NCBI GenBank assembly: GCA_947359465.1 | Contig: OX375877.1 | Span: forward strand, 30,670,407 to 30,734,406 | Length of the DNA: 64,000 nt | Direction of reading: 5' to 3' | DNA from: Metellina segmentata | Lineage: Eukaryota > Arthropoda > Arachnida > Araneae > Tetragnathidae | In this document: piece after piece, positions 12,188-22,449 of the stretch | How the letters are laid out: each line of letters begins with the position of its first letter | Position numbering within the stretch: position 1 is the first letter of the stretch | Position numbers and translations under genes: made by a program | Notes under the pieces: model-generated | What the model was told of the DNA's origin: nothing | What the model saw: the letters and a program-made list of their open reading frames with translations, nothing else | Database searches by the model: none

Positions 12188-12499
12188 AAGCTAAATGTGA
12201 AAGTGAACGCCCTTAAAATCACTGACAGGACTGAAGAATGGACCGAAGGAGTGATTTTCAATCCGACAAGGAGGCAGCAAACAAATTATGTTTTGCATGG
12301 TGTCGCCTGAGAAAAAGGACTGTTTCTCTTCAATCTTTGATTATTGTCCCAGTTTTTGAGGTAGGAAGATGTTCCTTTCTGATCTCTATAACAGAGAAAT
12401 TTATTATACTATTTCAAAAGACATGAGTTCTTTCTCAAACTCAATGGCTGGAGGTCACACTCAAAAAGGACAATGTGTTTAGGACAGTTATGTCTCAAG

Positions 12500-14058
12500 C
12501 CTGAAATGATTCTTGCTGCACTAAGTTGTAATATTTCCAACCTATCGCCATTTCAATCTGAGGTACAAAACTAGATGGGGAGTCCATATTCCAAAATGGG
12601 TCTAATGAGGGAGGGTATATGTTGTTCTTAGAGTTGAGGCATCTGCACCCCAATCACGCCCAGAAATGTATTTTAGAATATTTAGCCTCTTCATACATCT
12701 TGCCTCCAGAGTTTGGATATGCGTATTACTGAGAATGTCTTGGTTCAAAGCAAAACCCAGGTACTTCATATATTCTTTTTGTAGGACAAGGCTCGGCCAT
12801 TCAGGAAGATGGTAGGTTGATAAATGTATGTCTTTTAGTAGTGAAGAAGCTAGTCACTGATTTAGATGCATTGAAGGACAATTTGTGCGCTCGCGCGCTT
12901 CAGAAAAATCACTCACATCATTAAGGGTATGGTTAGTGTTAGCTTCGATGGTCTTAATATTGGTGCCAGAGTGCCAGAGGACAATGTCATCAGAAAATAT
13001 CCCCACTTTACACCTCATAGAGATCACCTTTTCAATTCCAGCAACAACACCCCGAATGAGTTGGAAGTCCTTGGACAGGGACTTGTTAAATTTAACCCTA
13101 ATTATTCTGGATTTTAGAAAATAGGAGATCCAGGGGAAGAGGCATTGCTCTTCACGACAAACTCTTCAAAAAGTTTGACAGTGAGTTCATTGCTCCACAA
13201 TTTATCAAAAGCCTTGGTCAAGTCCAGGAAGGCAACCACAGTGTGATTTGTAGGCCGTAAGTTCTGGGCATCTCTAACACTCTGACAATAACATAAACTT
13301 GATCGTTGGTACTATGCCCTTTCTTGATACATTTCATACTGCTCTTTTGGGAGCAGGTCATTTGACTCAAGATAAAAAGTTAGTCTGTTTAACAGCATTT
13401 TCTCCTTGATCTTACATGGAATACAAGTCAGGGCGATGAGGCGGTAGCTTTCTGGAGAGCCAGCAACCTTACCTGTCTTCCTAATGGGAATAATAATAAA
13501 GGCCCTTTTCTATTCAAGTGTAAGATTATCACTTTTCCATGATTGGTTAAATAAATCCAACAGTCTAAGTTTGCCATTTAGGACAAGATGCAGAAGCATT
13601 TGACCATGTATGTTGTAAAGCCCGGGGGATTTCTTTAGGTTGACATTCCTTAAAACAGCTTCCAGTTCATGCACGGCAAACTCCTCTCGGCCTTCAATGG
13701 GTTTGTCATTTCCAGTAAACGTCAAATTACTCATTCTCCTATAGTAGCCTCCTAGAATATCGACGGCAGCCTTATCACTGTGCGGAATTTGTCCATTTGA
13801 ATCCATTATAGTGTTGCTAACTTCCATTTGAGGGCGTTCTTTACTTAGTGATTTTGCAAACCTCCACAATTTAGAGTTGGGTGCTCTGGTATCAGTTTTA
13901 CTGCATAATTCGCACCAAGCTTTTCTTTTGTTAATAGCATAGGCACGTTTAAACTTTGCATTAATGTTGTTGCTGCTGTTTGAGTTTTTAAGCTCCTGAA
14001 ACAACAACTCTCTTTTTTCAACTAATGTTTCAATGTCAGGAGTGTTAAATGAGCACAA
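12500..14058 (-). pseudogene. LINE reverse transcriptase (broken)
   Basis: From 14058 down, an uninterrupted 182-residue frame to 13510 covers the RT N-terminal extension (KLWRFAKSLSKERP) and the first fingers motif (LKKSPGLYNIHGQMLLHL, normally KSPGPDxIxxxxL). Below 13510 further motifs can be read in shifted frames: IPIRKTGKVAGSPESYRLIA (fingers), VVAFLDLTKAFDKLW (palm motif with the first catalytic Asp replaced in context but recognisable), and KYLGFALNQDILSNTHIQTL near 12750 with ILKYISGRDWGADASTLRTT (thumb). The FADD-type catalytic box could not be read clearly near 12900-13000. Confidence 0.82.
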
Positions 14059-14144
14059 GGTCCTTTGTCTTTTAAAGTTGCCTCTTGGAATGAATTGTTT
14101 AGCATAATGGATAACTATGTATTTAAAGGAAGTCCAATTAGCTT

Positions 14145-14960
14145 TTAAAGACTATCGTTACTGCGATCAGAGCGGAAGGCCTGCTCGGTCAATTCTGTAA
14201 AAGCTCGCCTGTCCGCTTTACGAAAGTTCCAAAAACTATCACTTACAACAGGAGTCAATGGATTAATCATAATCTCCAGCAAAATTGGTAAATGGTCACT
14301 GCCTATGCTATTTAAGACTGTCCATTTGCATTTGGTATATAAGTCATCACTTGCAAAGGAAATGTCCAGGGATTCAGCAGTATTGTAGCTGAAAGAGAAG
14401 TAAGTAGGAGAGCCATCATTGAGGAACAAAAGGGAACTATCGTCGGCTGCATTGATGAGTTCGTTGCCCTTAGTGTTACTTACAGAACAGCCCCATGAAG
14501 GGTGTTTGGTATTGAGATCCCCTAGATAGACACATGGGATATTGTCTGGAGCAGTCTATACTCTTATTCCAAGTGATCGAAATATCCGGCATTTACAAAT
14601 CAGAATTTATAGAGGGGAAATCAATGCTCTGGTAGACCACATCTCTGATATAGCTTGTAAAAGCTTATAAAGATAGTCAGTCGACCACCACCTCTGTTGG
14701 GTCCGTCACAGCGAAGAATTCGGAAACCCTTAACATTCAACTGAGAGTGCATTCTAAGTTTGGTGTCTTAAAGTGCTATGATCTGAACATTATGAAGCCC
14801 GACCAGATCCAGAATCTAGTCCAGGTTTATCTTCATGGCACTAGACGACAGTCCTTTGAAATTGCATTGAATAATCTTAAGAGATCTGCTTTTAGCTGGT
14901 AGAGACCGTTGCGCACTTAGCGAACCTGGCCCTCTGCTTAAACCAGAAAGACGTCCCTGA
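14145..14960 (-). pseudogene. LINE apurinic-type endonuclease (broken)
   Basis: The minus strand from about 14960 reads RIIQCNFKGLSSSAMKINLD (entry strand with the Asn), then FRILRCDGPNRGGG, then VYLGDLNTKHPSWGC (GDxN motif) and finally LNDGSPTYFSFSYN with GSDHLPILLEI (SDHxPI motif) in the open frame 14145-14429. These are the landmark motifs of the exonuclease-endonuclease-phosphatase fold. Stops and a shift lie between about 14520 and 14800. Confidence 0.85.
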
Positions 14961-15215
14961 TTAACTTGCAGTATGAAAATTAGAAGAAACTGGAGGGGTG
15001 GGAGTGTTACAGCTTCTGTGGGTAAAGACGATCTGGAGTACCTGAGGTAGAAGTCTGACTTTTCTCCATTTTTCGCTTGCTAGCCTTAACTAGGCATAAT
15101 GGAATGGCCTTCACGTCCAGGAGCCAGGCTTCACCCATTCCGCCCATTGGCACCCCCTGGCCAAGTTGAGGCGGCATATCATGACTCGAGGGGGTATCCA
15201 TCCGTTTTTATGTAT

Positions 15216-15762
15216 ATAGCTTTTTTTTTTTGACAAAAATCGAAGCATTGTTGAAGACACAACTATAGTTTATAGAATATTTCTTTTAATAAATCGATAA
15301 AGGACCGTAGTTAAGAGAACATTTTACAATTGGTGAGGTATATTAGGTAATTCACACTGTAGCGGTTGACAAGGGCTGAAACATACAGGACAAATTGCGT
15401 TCCATTTTCATAACAATATCTTTCGATTCATGATCCGTCGTTTAATACCCAAACTGTTCACAAAAGATCGCTAATGCTTCAAATATCGGTATTTTCGTGC
15501 TTGCGGGTATTTGAGTCATTTGTTGCGTGAAACTACGGTGCTTAATTTTTACTATGTAGATGTATGATTATCTTCACTCAGAAGTTTAAAATTTTTTTAA
15601 CGATAATTCCTCTTAAAAGGTTGAGTTAGAGAAGGTCCAAGTAGCCATCCTGTGTTCCAAAACTTTGCGTAGAGTAGCGATGTTCAATCTTTTACGACTC
15701 ATGGTACACATAAATTAATGACTAAAATTTTGCATCAAGTTAAAAAATATATATCTATCGTC
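15216..15762. other. Unique DNA, no gene recognised
   Basis: AT-rich, with no open frame of note and no repeat recognised up to the array that starts near 15763. Confidence 0.5.
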
Positions 15763-16562
15763 ATTAGCAAAATTAATCAGATCTTGAGAACGGAGATTAC
15801 TGGCCATTAGCAAAATTGATAAGATCTTGAGAGATGAGATAAGATCTGTGATTTGCAAAATTGATCGGATCTTGAGGCATGAGATAATTGGTCATTAGCA
15901 AAATTGATCAGATCTTGAGAGACGAGATAACTGGTTATTAGCAAAATTGATCAGATCTTGAGAGACGAGATAATAGGTCGTTAGCAAAATTGATCAGATC
16001 TTGAGAGACGAGATAAGATGTGTGATTAGCAAAATTGATCAGATCTTGAGACATGAGATAATTGTTCATTAGCAAAATTGATCAGATTTTGAGAGACGTG
16101 ATAACTGATCATTAGCAAAATTGATCAGATCTTGAGAGACGAAATAATAGGTCATTAGCAAAATTGATCAGATCTTGAGAGACGAGATAACTGGTTATTA
16201 GCAAAATTGATCAGATCTTGAGAGACGAGATAACTGGTTATTAGCAAAATTGATCAGATCTTGAGAGACGTGATAATTGGTCATTAGCAAAATTGATCAG
16301 ATCTTGAGAGACGAGATAACTGGTTATTAGCAAAATTGATCAGATCTTGAGAGACGAGATAATAGGTCGTTAGCAAAATTGATCAGATCTTGAGAGACGA
16401 GATAAGATGTGTGATTAGCAAAATTGATCAGATCTTGAGACATGAGATAATTGTTCATTAGCAAAATTGATCAGATTTTGAGAGACGAAATAATAGGTCA
16501 TTAGCAAAATTGATCAGATCTTGATGAAAGAGCAATCTCGACAGGAAGATTTGAAGGGTTAA
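15763..16562. repeat. 43-bp tandem array ending in a TTAA-type terminus
   Basis: About 18 monomers of 43 bp of the form TTAGCAAAATTGATCAGATC followed by TTGAGAGACGAGATAACTGG. A run of monomer variants (AATAGGTCGTTA, then AAGATGTGTGATTA, then AATTGTTCATTA) occurs at 15971 and again near 16360, a 389-bp (nine-monomer) internal duplication. The right end reads ATTTGAAGGGTTAA (16549-16562), whose reverse complement TTAACCCTTCAAAT is exactly the left end of the element at 31882. No matching left terminus was found here. Confidence 0.88.
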
Positions 16563-17094
16563 GGCTAAAAATCCAGATTTACCTCGCATTTACGTTTGAT
16601 AGAAGCCAAGCGGAAACCCTAGTGTTCCGCGAGAAAGAGTTTGGAAACACCAGTCCGTTGATCACCACCACGCACATTAGGGATCTTCTCTCCAACCGAA
16701 CTGAAAGCAAGATTAAAACTCTCCAGCCCTAACTACCATCTCTCACAGTTCCAACTCCGCGGAAAGCCCGGCTCGATAAAGGCATAAACTTCCCACCGCG
16801 TTCAAATTTATTTCTCCAAAAACAAACCCTGATAGCGCGGATCGTGTCCAAAAGGCGAAAACCGACCGCCACAGTTTCCCCTCCAGGACATTAAATTCAA
16901 TCACGCGTCGCATGCCTGGCGTGAGGGCGAAAGTCTATAGCGTCACCGCGATAGACGTCTCAAAGTAGACTTCGATCGTGACGTCAGAGCTGCGCTATCT
17001 CTTGCATGCCCCGTTGACCAGGACTGTCCGAGACTAAGCGATTTGTGCACGCGAAGATGGTGATGCCCATTGTGATGTATGGGGATCCGCTGTC
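16563..17094. other. GC-richer unique DNA, unassigned
   Basis: Noticeably richer in GC than the window average, with no repeats. A 70-codon minus-strand frame (16943-17155) is rich in His, Arg, Pro and Ser and has no recognised domain. It may be noncoding. Confidence 0.3.
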
Positions 17095-17250
17095 CGAGGC
17101 GGATTCGGGGATGAAGTGGTGCAGTGGGTGGTTTTATCTTTGGTGCGGTGTTCATTGGAAAGTGAAGGTTGGATGGAAGGGGAAAGCTTGAGATGTGCCA
17201 CCAGGAAATATTGAAATAGAGGCCAATACTCCCCGGAGGCCTCTCAGTAA
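17095..17250 (+). repeat. Diverged duplicate segment, copy A
   Basis: Shares with 18890-19080 the ordered blocks GGATGAAGTGGTGCAGTGGG, GGTTTTAT-TTTGGTGCG-TTCATTG and GAAGGTTGGAT-GAAGG-GAAAG. The two copies lie 1.8 kb apart on the same strand and flank a SINE cluster. Confidence 0.7.
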
Positions 17251-17381
17251 TAAGAAAAATACAGAAAATAATGTGTGATTGAAAGACAATGTTCTAATAT
17301 TTTTCATTTAAATGGGAATACAAAATTGGTAGATAGAGTCAGTAGAATTCTCCTTCCGTACCTCCTTCAAATGTGCTCGGA

Positions 17382-17709
17382 GCCGACCAACCGGGATAGT
17401 GGTTAAGGTGTTAGCCTCTAGATCGGAAGGTTCCTGGCTCGAATCCGGGTCCGGGCATGGATGTTTGTAAGCGTATGGTGTAGAGGCGGTTGGTGCACCT
17501 TAACTCTGTCGTGGCCGAAAGTCCTCACGTTGGGTTGGCGTGGAAGTTTGGAGAGTGGGGTGCCAGCTCAGGTGTTGCTTCGTCATCTGACCGTGGTTCA
17601 AAAATACGAGGTGTTGTCCTCGGATCTTTCCCTTAAGGGATTGATCCCGGACCGTCGTCAATAGCCGTTGTGTTGCTCTAGTACGACGTTAACTAAAAAT
17701 ACCATTACC
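17382..17709 (+). mobile_element. tRNA-derived SINE, complete copy 1 (reference copy)
   Basis: A full SINE of about 330 bp. The 5' head has an A-box-like GATAGTGGTTAAGG and a perfect B box GGCTCGAATCC/GGTTCGAATCC type at about 17438-17448, so it derives from a tRNA with an internal Pol III promoter. The body then runs through GTAAGCGTATGGTGTAGAGG, AGTTTGGAGAGTGGGGTGCC and TTGATCCCGGACCGTCGTCA, and ends CGACGTTAACTAAAAATACC with an ATTACC-rich tail. It carries no protein. The 13-bp sequence AAATGTGCTCGGA lies on both sides (17369-17381 and 17710-17722), the expected target-site duplication. It relies on a LINE for mobilisation (family knowledge), but which LINE is not shown. Confidence 0.92.
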
Positions 17710-17722
17710 AAATGTGCTCGGA

Positions 17723-18054
17723 GCCGACTAACCGTGATAGTGGTTAAGGTGTTAGCTTCTAGATCGGGAGGTTCCTGGTTCGAATCCGGGCCCGGGCATG
17801 GATGTTTGTAAACGTATGGTGTAGAGGCGGCTGGTGCACCTTAAATCTGTCGTGGCCGAAAGTCTTCACGTTGGGTTTGTGTGGAAGTTTGGAGAGTGGG
17901 GTTCCAGCTCAGGTGTTGCCTCGTCATCTGACCGTGGTTCAAAATTACGTGGTGTTGTCCTCGGATCTTTCCCTTAAGGGACTGATCCCGGACCGTCGTC
18001 AATAGCCCGTTGTGTTGCTCTTGTACGACGTTAGCTAAAATTACCATTACCAAC
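17723..18054 (+). mobile_element. tRNA-derived SINE, complete copy 2, tandem with copy 1
   Basis: Same family and strand as the preceding copy, with B box GGTTCGAATCC at about 17778. It is followed by a third AAATGTGCTCGGA at 18055-18067. It differs from copy 1 at many sites, so the pair is either an old tandem duplication or two insertions at the same site. Confidence 0.92.
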
Positions 18055-18067
18055 AAATGTGCTCGGA

Positions 18068-18587
18068 TGAGTACGCCGTGACCATTTTGCAGTATTTTGA
18101 AGAAATCATTGATTACAAGGTAAATTAAAACAGGAACGGATTAATTAACTTAATATTAAGGTTTATTTACAGGTTGGTAATAAATTTACACAAAAATTTT
18201 AAAATAAATGGATAATTTAAACTTAAAAACTATTAATTTGCAGAAGAACTATGGTGTCCGAGCAAAGCGCCTACGCAAGGCCTCCCCTATTCTGTCAACC
18301 TTGCTTCCTTCTCCAAAACACCCCATTGGGTTCTCCGCGACACCCCTCCAAGGAGTCGTACACAAGTTGCTAGCTGAGCTGTCAATGTCTTAAGGGTGCT
18401 TGGGACCGGACAGCACAATTGTCGAAGACATAAATCATAGTTTGGACATAAATACCCGGGTCTGATGTTGGATTATGGAATGAATGAAACAAATAGCTTG
18501 AATGATTGTTTATTATGAATATTGAACAATCACTACAGTTGATGATATCCATTGCGATTTACTGCTGTCAGACGGAATTGTGTATCT
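18068..18587. other. Unique DNA, no gene recognised
   Basis: No family recognised. A 61-codon plus frame at 18208 has no domain. Confidence 0.45.
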
Positions 18588-18890
18588 TTAACTAACGCCG
18601 TACTAGAGCAACACAACGGGCTATTGACGACGGTCCGGGATCAATCCGAAATGGAAAAATCCGAGGACAACACCTCGTAATTTTGACCCACGGTCGGATA
18701 AAGAGGCAACACCTGAGCTGGCCTCCCACTCTTCAAACTTAAACACCACGCCAACGTGAGGATATTTGAGGCCACGACGGATTTAACCTGCTCCAACCCC
18801 TTTTGTAAACGACGGTCTTTGGGTGGATTGGAACTCGCAACCCTCCGATTGCTAAGTCAATGCTCTTCAACGGGCTACCCAGACCCATAT
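18588..18890 (-). mobile_element. SINE with an alternative tRNA-like head
   Basis: On the minus strand the 3' half matches the main SINE, but the 5' head is different: GGGTAGCCCGTTGAAGAGCA (A-box-like) and GCGAGTTCCAATCC (B-box-like) replace the usual head. Head fragments of the same kind occur near 37725 and 38466. This suggests two SINE subfamilies with different tRNA heads sharing one body. Confidence 0.7.
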
Positions 18891-19080
18891 CAGAGAGGGA
18901 TTTGAGGATGAAGTGTTTCATTGGGGGGTTTTATGTTTAGTGCGATATTCATTGAAAATTGAAGGTTGGATTCAAGGAGAAAGTTTAAGCTGTGACGGAC
19001 TGGGGTCACCAATAAATCTGGAAATTCCCTAGAGGTTAATGGCCTTGGGAGTCCTCTCCTTTAAACCATACAGAAAAGAA
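18890..19080 (+). repeat. Diverged duplicate segment, copy B
   Basis: Counterpart of 17095-17250 (see there). It is more diverged and directly abuts the alternative-head SINE. Confidence 0.65.
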
Positions 19081-19099
19081 CAATGAGAGATAATTTTTT

Positions 19100-19570
19100 T
19101 TATTAAACAAAATCAATCTTTCCGTGCACCACAAAAGTGCAAGGGAATTACAGACGTAAGTTGTTCTATCGAGGGAACTGGAGTATAAAATTTAACTAAA
19201 AATTAAGATTTGATGAACCTAAACAGATTAAATCCAACAAAAATATTCAGTGTTCAATTCCACGGGCCATGCTTTAGCCAATCTCATCAAATAATTTTAA
19301 AGACACGTTCTTTAACTATCATGAATAGGACAACTGTAAAGTAAATGATCCTCATCTTGTGGTTTTTTTTAACACTCGCACATATCATTAGTCCTAAGGT
19401 TTAATTCATGCAGGTATTTAACGAAATTTCCATAGCCAGATAGAAAATATGGAATTTTGAAGTTATTAAGAATAAAAATAATTCGGTTAAATAATTCCCT
19501 GTAACATCTCATATGTACATCCAGGAACCAGTACCTCAGTACTACGACGCCTGGCTGTTCATCCATTACT
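19100..19570 (-). pseudogene. LINE C-terminal fragment
   Basis: The frame 19369-19566 reads FNRIIFILNNFKIPYFLSGYGNF..YLHELNLRTNDMCEC, which has the pattern that follows RNase H in Jockey-type LINEs (TGHG-F--YL-RF-LR--D-C-CG). The next Cys/His positions fall in a neighbouring frame after a Lys-rich slip. There is no upstream RT here, so it is a tail fragment, consistent with 5' truncation. The assignment rests on motif resemblance. Confidence 0.6.
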
Positions 19571-19859
19571 TCAAAGGAAAATAATACAAATCGTGCGATT
19601 TGTGGCCTCCAGGGAGTTTGAACGTCAGCAAGCGGTTTAGGTTCACTTTTTAACTACGAGACTTTAATTGCCTCTATAACCTCATAGCAAACTTTTATTA
19701 GAGCAGCACCTGCGTGTGCATTTCTTAACTTATAATTTCTGCTTTGCATCCCACCAAATTGTTTTCTTTTTCCTTTTCTCATTTGGTCACCTTTACGTTA
19801 TGGGAAATTTTGTTTACCGTAAACTCAATCAGTATCCCATGACGGAGTTAAGTTATGGT

Positions 19860-20115
19860 AATGTAAGGTAAGTTATGGTACGTTTTGGTTAAGTCCATTG
19901 ATTTCCAGCAAGTCAATTACAATAAGAGGTTCAGAATAAATATCCTCTCTAGAGAGATCCATGCAGTCCAACATGTGATCAGCAGTGGCCGGCAAGGCGA
20001 GACACTTGGTACATGTAACTGGCAAAAACCTTTTCTCGCTCATTGAACGAAAGGCTCTTGAGATGACCATTAACAAGACAAGAGAGCGCGAACTTGGAGC
20101 CTTTTTCACAAGCAA
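19860..20115 (-). pseudogene. LINE C-terminal zinc-knuckle tail
   Basis: The 80-residue minus frame 19873-20115 contains CTKCLALPATADHMLDCMDL, i.e. C-x2-C-x8-H-x3-C, followed by PLIVIDLLEINGL. This is the family tail found after RNase H in the same LINE lineage as 11360-15215. It has no RT or endonuclease and is a 5'-truncated or decayed copy. Confidence 0.75.
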
Positions 20116-21149
20116 GGGACAGCATCAGTCCAGGCATTTTACCCAGATATCAATGGTGAACAGGATGATCCAGCCATGATTAAATACTAAAAGTAGGTAA
20201 GCGAAAGTATGTATTCTCTAGTAGCAACTCGTTTTCAATAGTAGCTCCTCATTTCGCCTGGTGGGTGAAAATAGGAATAGGGGTTTGATAATATCACGAA
20301 CCCACTCTTGAAAATTATCTTGGGAAACTTTTTGAAGTTTTACTAGCTACCTTAAACTGACATAAAGAAGGTATATGGTCTCTGGAAACTACAGGAGAAT
20401 AGCTCCTAGTGATATTCATTTAGTTTCCAGCTTGATTTTCCAACCCAGAAGGCTGAGATACACAGAAATAGGGTAGGCAATATTTGGAACAACTACCCTA
20501 TTATAGTATGTTTTAAATTATAATGACACTCTTGATCCTTTTGGATCCATGAAAACTTAGACTAACCCCTTTTGTCCTGAAACGATTTACTATACATGAA
20601 CACTGGTGTTACTTCACGACTGTTGTTTATAATACTCCTGTCACTTGTATAAAATCACTCAAAAGAAGCTCACGCAAGTAATCATGTCAGACATGTCTTT
20701 GTTCCTGGTTCCTGGTGACACTTTTGATTAAACGCATACAAAAACTAGCCATTGCCAATTACACCATTAGCAGAATAAAAGTACTGAGAAGCTTCCGTTT
20801 TTTTTTATGCCACGAACGAGACGCGTTCGATTTTTTTCCTGAATGTCAAAATAACGTCACCTGTGAGGTTTTGGTCATCGTAAATTACACAATATAATAA
20901 TAGAAGATGACCTCAATGGGGTATAACTGGTCAATTGTGGATGACTAATAAAATATACTGAAGCGTTAGAAGTCACGTTTGCGAATCTCCAATCATATGG
21001 AAGTGTTTGGGTGTGGCATATAAACGGGAAAGACTATTTCTAAAAGTATTTTACCAACTGTAGGTTGGAAGTAAATGGTAAAGTTTCTGCAGAGAACGAT
21101 TGCTTTTTGGTTGCACTAACACCAAATATATACTCAAAGAGGTTAAGTT
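20116..21149. other. Unique AT-rich DNA, no gene recognised
   Basis: No open frame with a recognised domain and no repeat structure. Confidence 0.45.
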
Positions 21150-21250
21150 ACGGAGGATAACAACTTGTAATTTCAAATCATGGTCAGATGACGATCCAAC
21201 CAAACACCGCCTTGTATGTCATAGTCATAGTCATAGTCATAGTCATATAG
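21150..21250 (-). repeat. SINE scrap plus (CATAGT)n
   Basis: A 50-bp minus-strand SINE body piece (GGATAACAACTTGTAATTTC...TCAGATGACGA) is followed by about five CATAGT units at 21218-21247. Confidence 0.6.
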
Positions 21251-21331
21251 AGTGGGGAGGTCAGGAAAGCCCTAGGTGCTGATTACACTAGGGAATATTG
21301 CACCAAACCCCATTGTTTTTCGATATTCCTG

Positions 21332-21935
21332 TCAGAGAAAGCCAGATTCCTTGAGAAAGGCCAAAAGGCTTTTGACAGGTTCTTCGTGAATTGTATCAAG
21401 TTCTGTTCCAAGACCTAGACTTGAGTGCCTTATGTGAAGCAGAGCTTCGCATTCAAAAAGTATGTGGTGGGCAGTTTCCTCCACCATATTGCATTTTCTG
21501 CATAGAGGTTCTTCTTTAAAGATTCCCATCCTATGAAGGTGTTTTCTTAGGTGATAGTGGCCTGTGAGAAATCCAACTATCACCCTCATCTTACCCCTGC
21601 TAAGACGAAGGATCTGAGAAGATGTTTTCATAGAAGGTTCTTGAATCACAAGCCTTGCATGTTTTTGATCGGTGGTTTGCTTCCACTTTTTTGTAGTTTC
21701 TTTAAGCATTCTTTCTCCTATCACCCTTTTTGCGGTAGTCTTAGAGATCCCGCAAAAAGGCTCAGGGCTTAAAGGTAGGTCTGCAGTCCCCAGTTTGGCT
21801 AACTTATCTGCATTTTCGTTTCCTTCTACACCAGTATGCCCTGGTACCCAAGTAAGAAAGATCCTATTATGGGTCCCCAAGTCATGTAGAAGGGTCCTAC
21901 ATTCCCAAACAAGTTTGGGCCTTGTATGTAATGGT
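21332..21935 (-). pseudogene. LINE RNase H end and zinc tail, different lineage
   Basis: About 200 residues in one open minus-strand frame. The N-terminal part has the RNase H C-terminal motif FLTWVPGHTGVEGNENADKL (His and Asp of the active site). A linker PLSPEPFCGISKTTAKRVIG follows, then GFLTGHYHLRKHLHRMGI, then CRKCNMVEETAHHILFECEAL (C-x2-C-x8-H-x4-C zinc knuckle), ending ESGFL. The open frame continues upstream into antisense SINE sequence (21936-22138), so the first ~65 residues are not LINE protein. The long intact frame suggests a comparatively recent copy. It is a different LINE lineage from 11360-15215, judging by the CGISK linker. Confidence 0.85.
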
Positions 21936-22142
21936 AAGAAACTGGTGCACGTTAAATATGTCCTGGGCTCAAATACCCTCTCTTTGGGATGGCGTGGAAG
22001 ATCGGAGAGTGGGGTGCCAGCTCGGGTGTTGACCTGACCGTGATTTAAAATTACGAAGCGTTGTCCTCGAAACCTTCCTTTTGAGATTGATCCCAGGCCG
22101 TCGCTAATAGTCCGTTGAGTTGCTGCAGTGTGATGCAAAAAT
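21936..22142 (+). mobile_element. SINE fragment, 5'-truncated
   Basis: Plus-strand body starting at AACTGGTGCACGTTAAATAT and ending near GCAGTGTGATGCAAAAATTA. It is strongly diverged, and sits head-to-tail against the antisense LINE fragment. Confidence 0.75.
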
Positions 22143-22449
22143 TAAACTATCTATCAACCCTGATGAGATTTTGTAAATAAACTATCAGATTTCAAAAGAT
22201 AACCCAGCTCTTAGAGTATTCCATCTAAACATAATTGTTACCAGTCTAAGTGACACTTCAATTTAAGGGTCACAGACTATTACAGACTGCTTTGGAGAGC
22301 TTTAGAAGTGGCTACACAGTAAATATGAAATTTGAGAACAGTGTGTTAGAGCTTTTTCATTCTTTTCAAGTTGTCATGCCAGCAACTTTTTATATCTTAG
22401 AGGCTGCATTTTGGAATTTCTAATTTCGAATCAAATGGCGGTCGTGTAT
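22143..22449. other. Unique DNA, no gene recognised
   Basis: No recognisable feature. Confidence 0.45.

Larger units (their letters stand above)
11360..15215 (-). mobile_element. Decayed LINE (Jockey-like), nearly full span
   Basis: Read from 15215 down to 11360, the minus strand holds, in order, a short N-terminal frame, an apurinic-type endonuclease, a reverse transcriptase with thumb, an RNase H domain and the C-terminal tail that normally follows it. This order is that of a non-LTR retrotransposon of the Jockey/R1 type, which copies its RNA at a nick made by its own endonuclease. The frame is broken by many stops and shifts, so the copy is inactive. No target-site duplication or poly-A tail was identified. 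Domain pieces are listed separately. Confidence 0.85.

Noticed and set aside
17382..17460. tRNA gene
   Set aside because: Promoter boxes are present, but the head is part of a 330-bp SINE and does not fold as a complete cloverleaf by inspection.
17461..18005. 67-codon frames MFVSVWCRGGWCTL... seen repeatedly (also 35434, 43355, 60976)
   Set aside because: They lie inside SINE bodies and recur only because the SINE recurs; no protein role.
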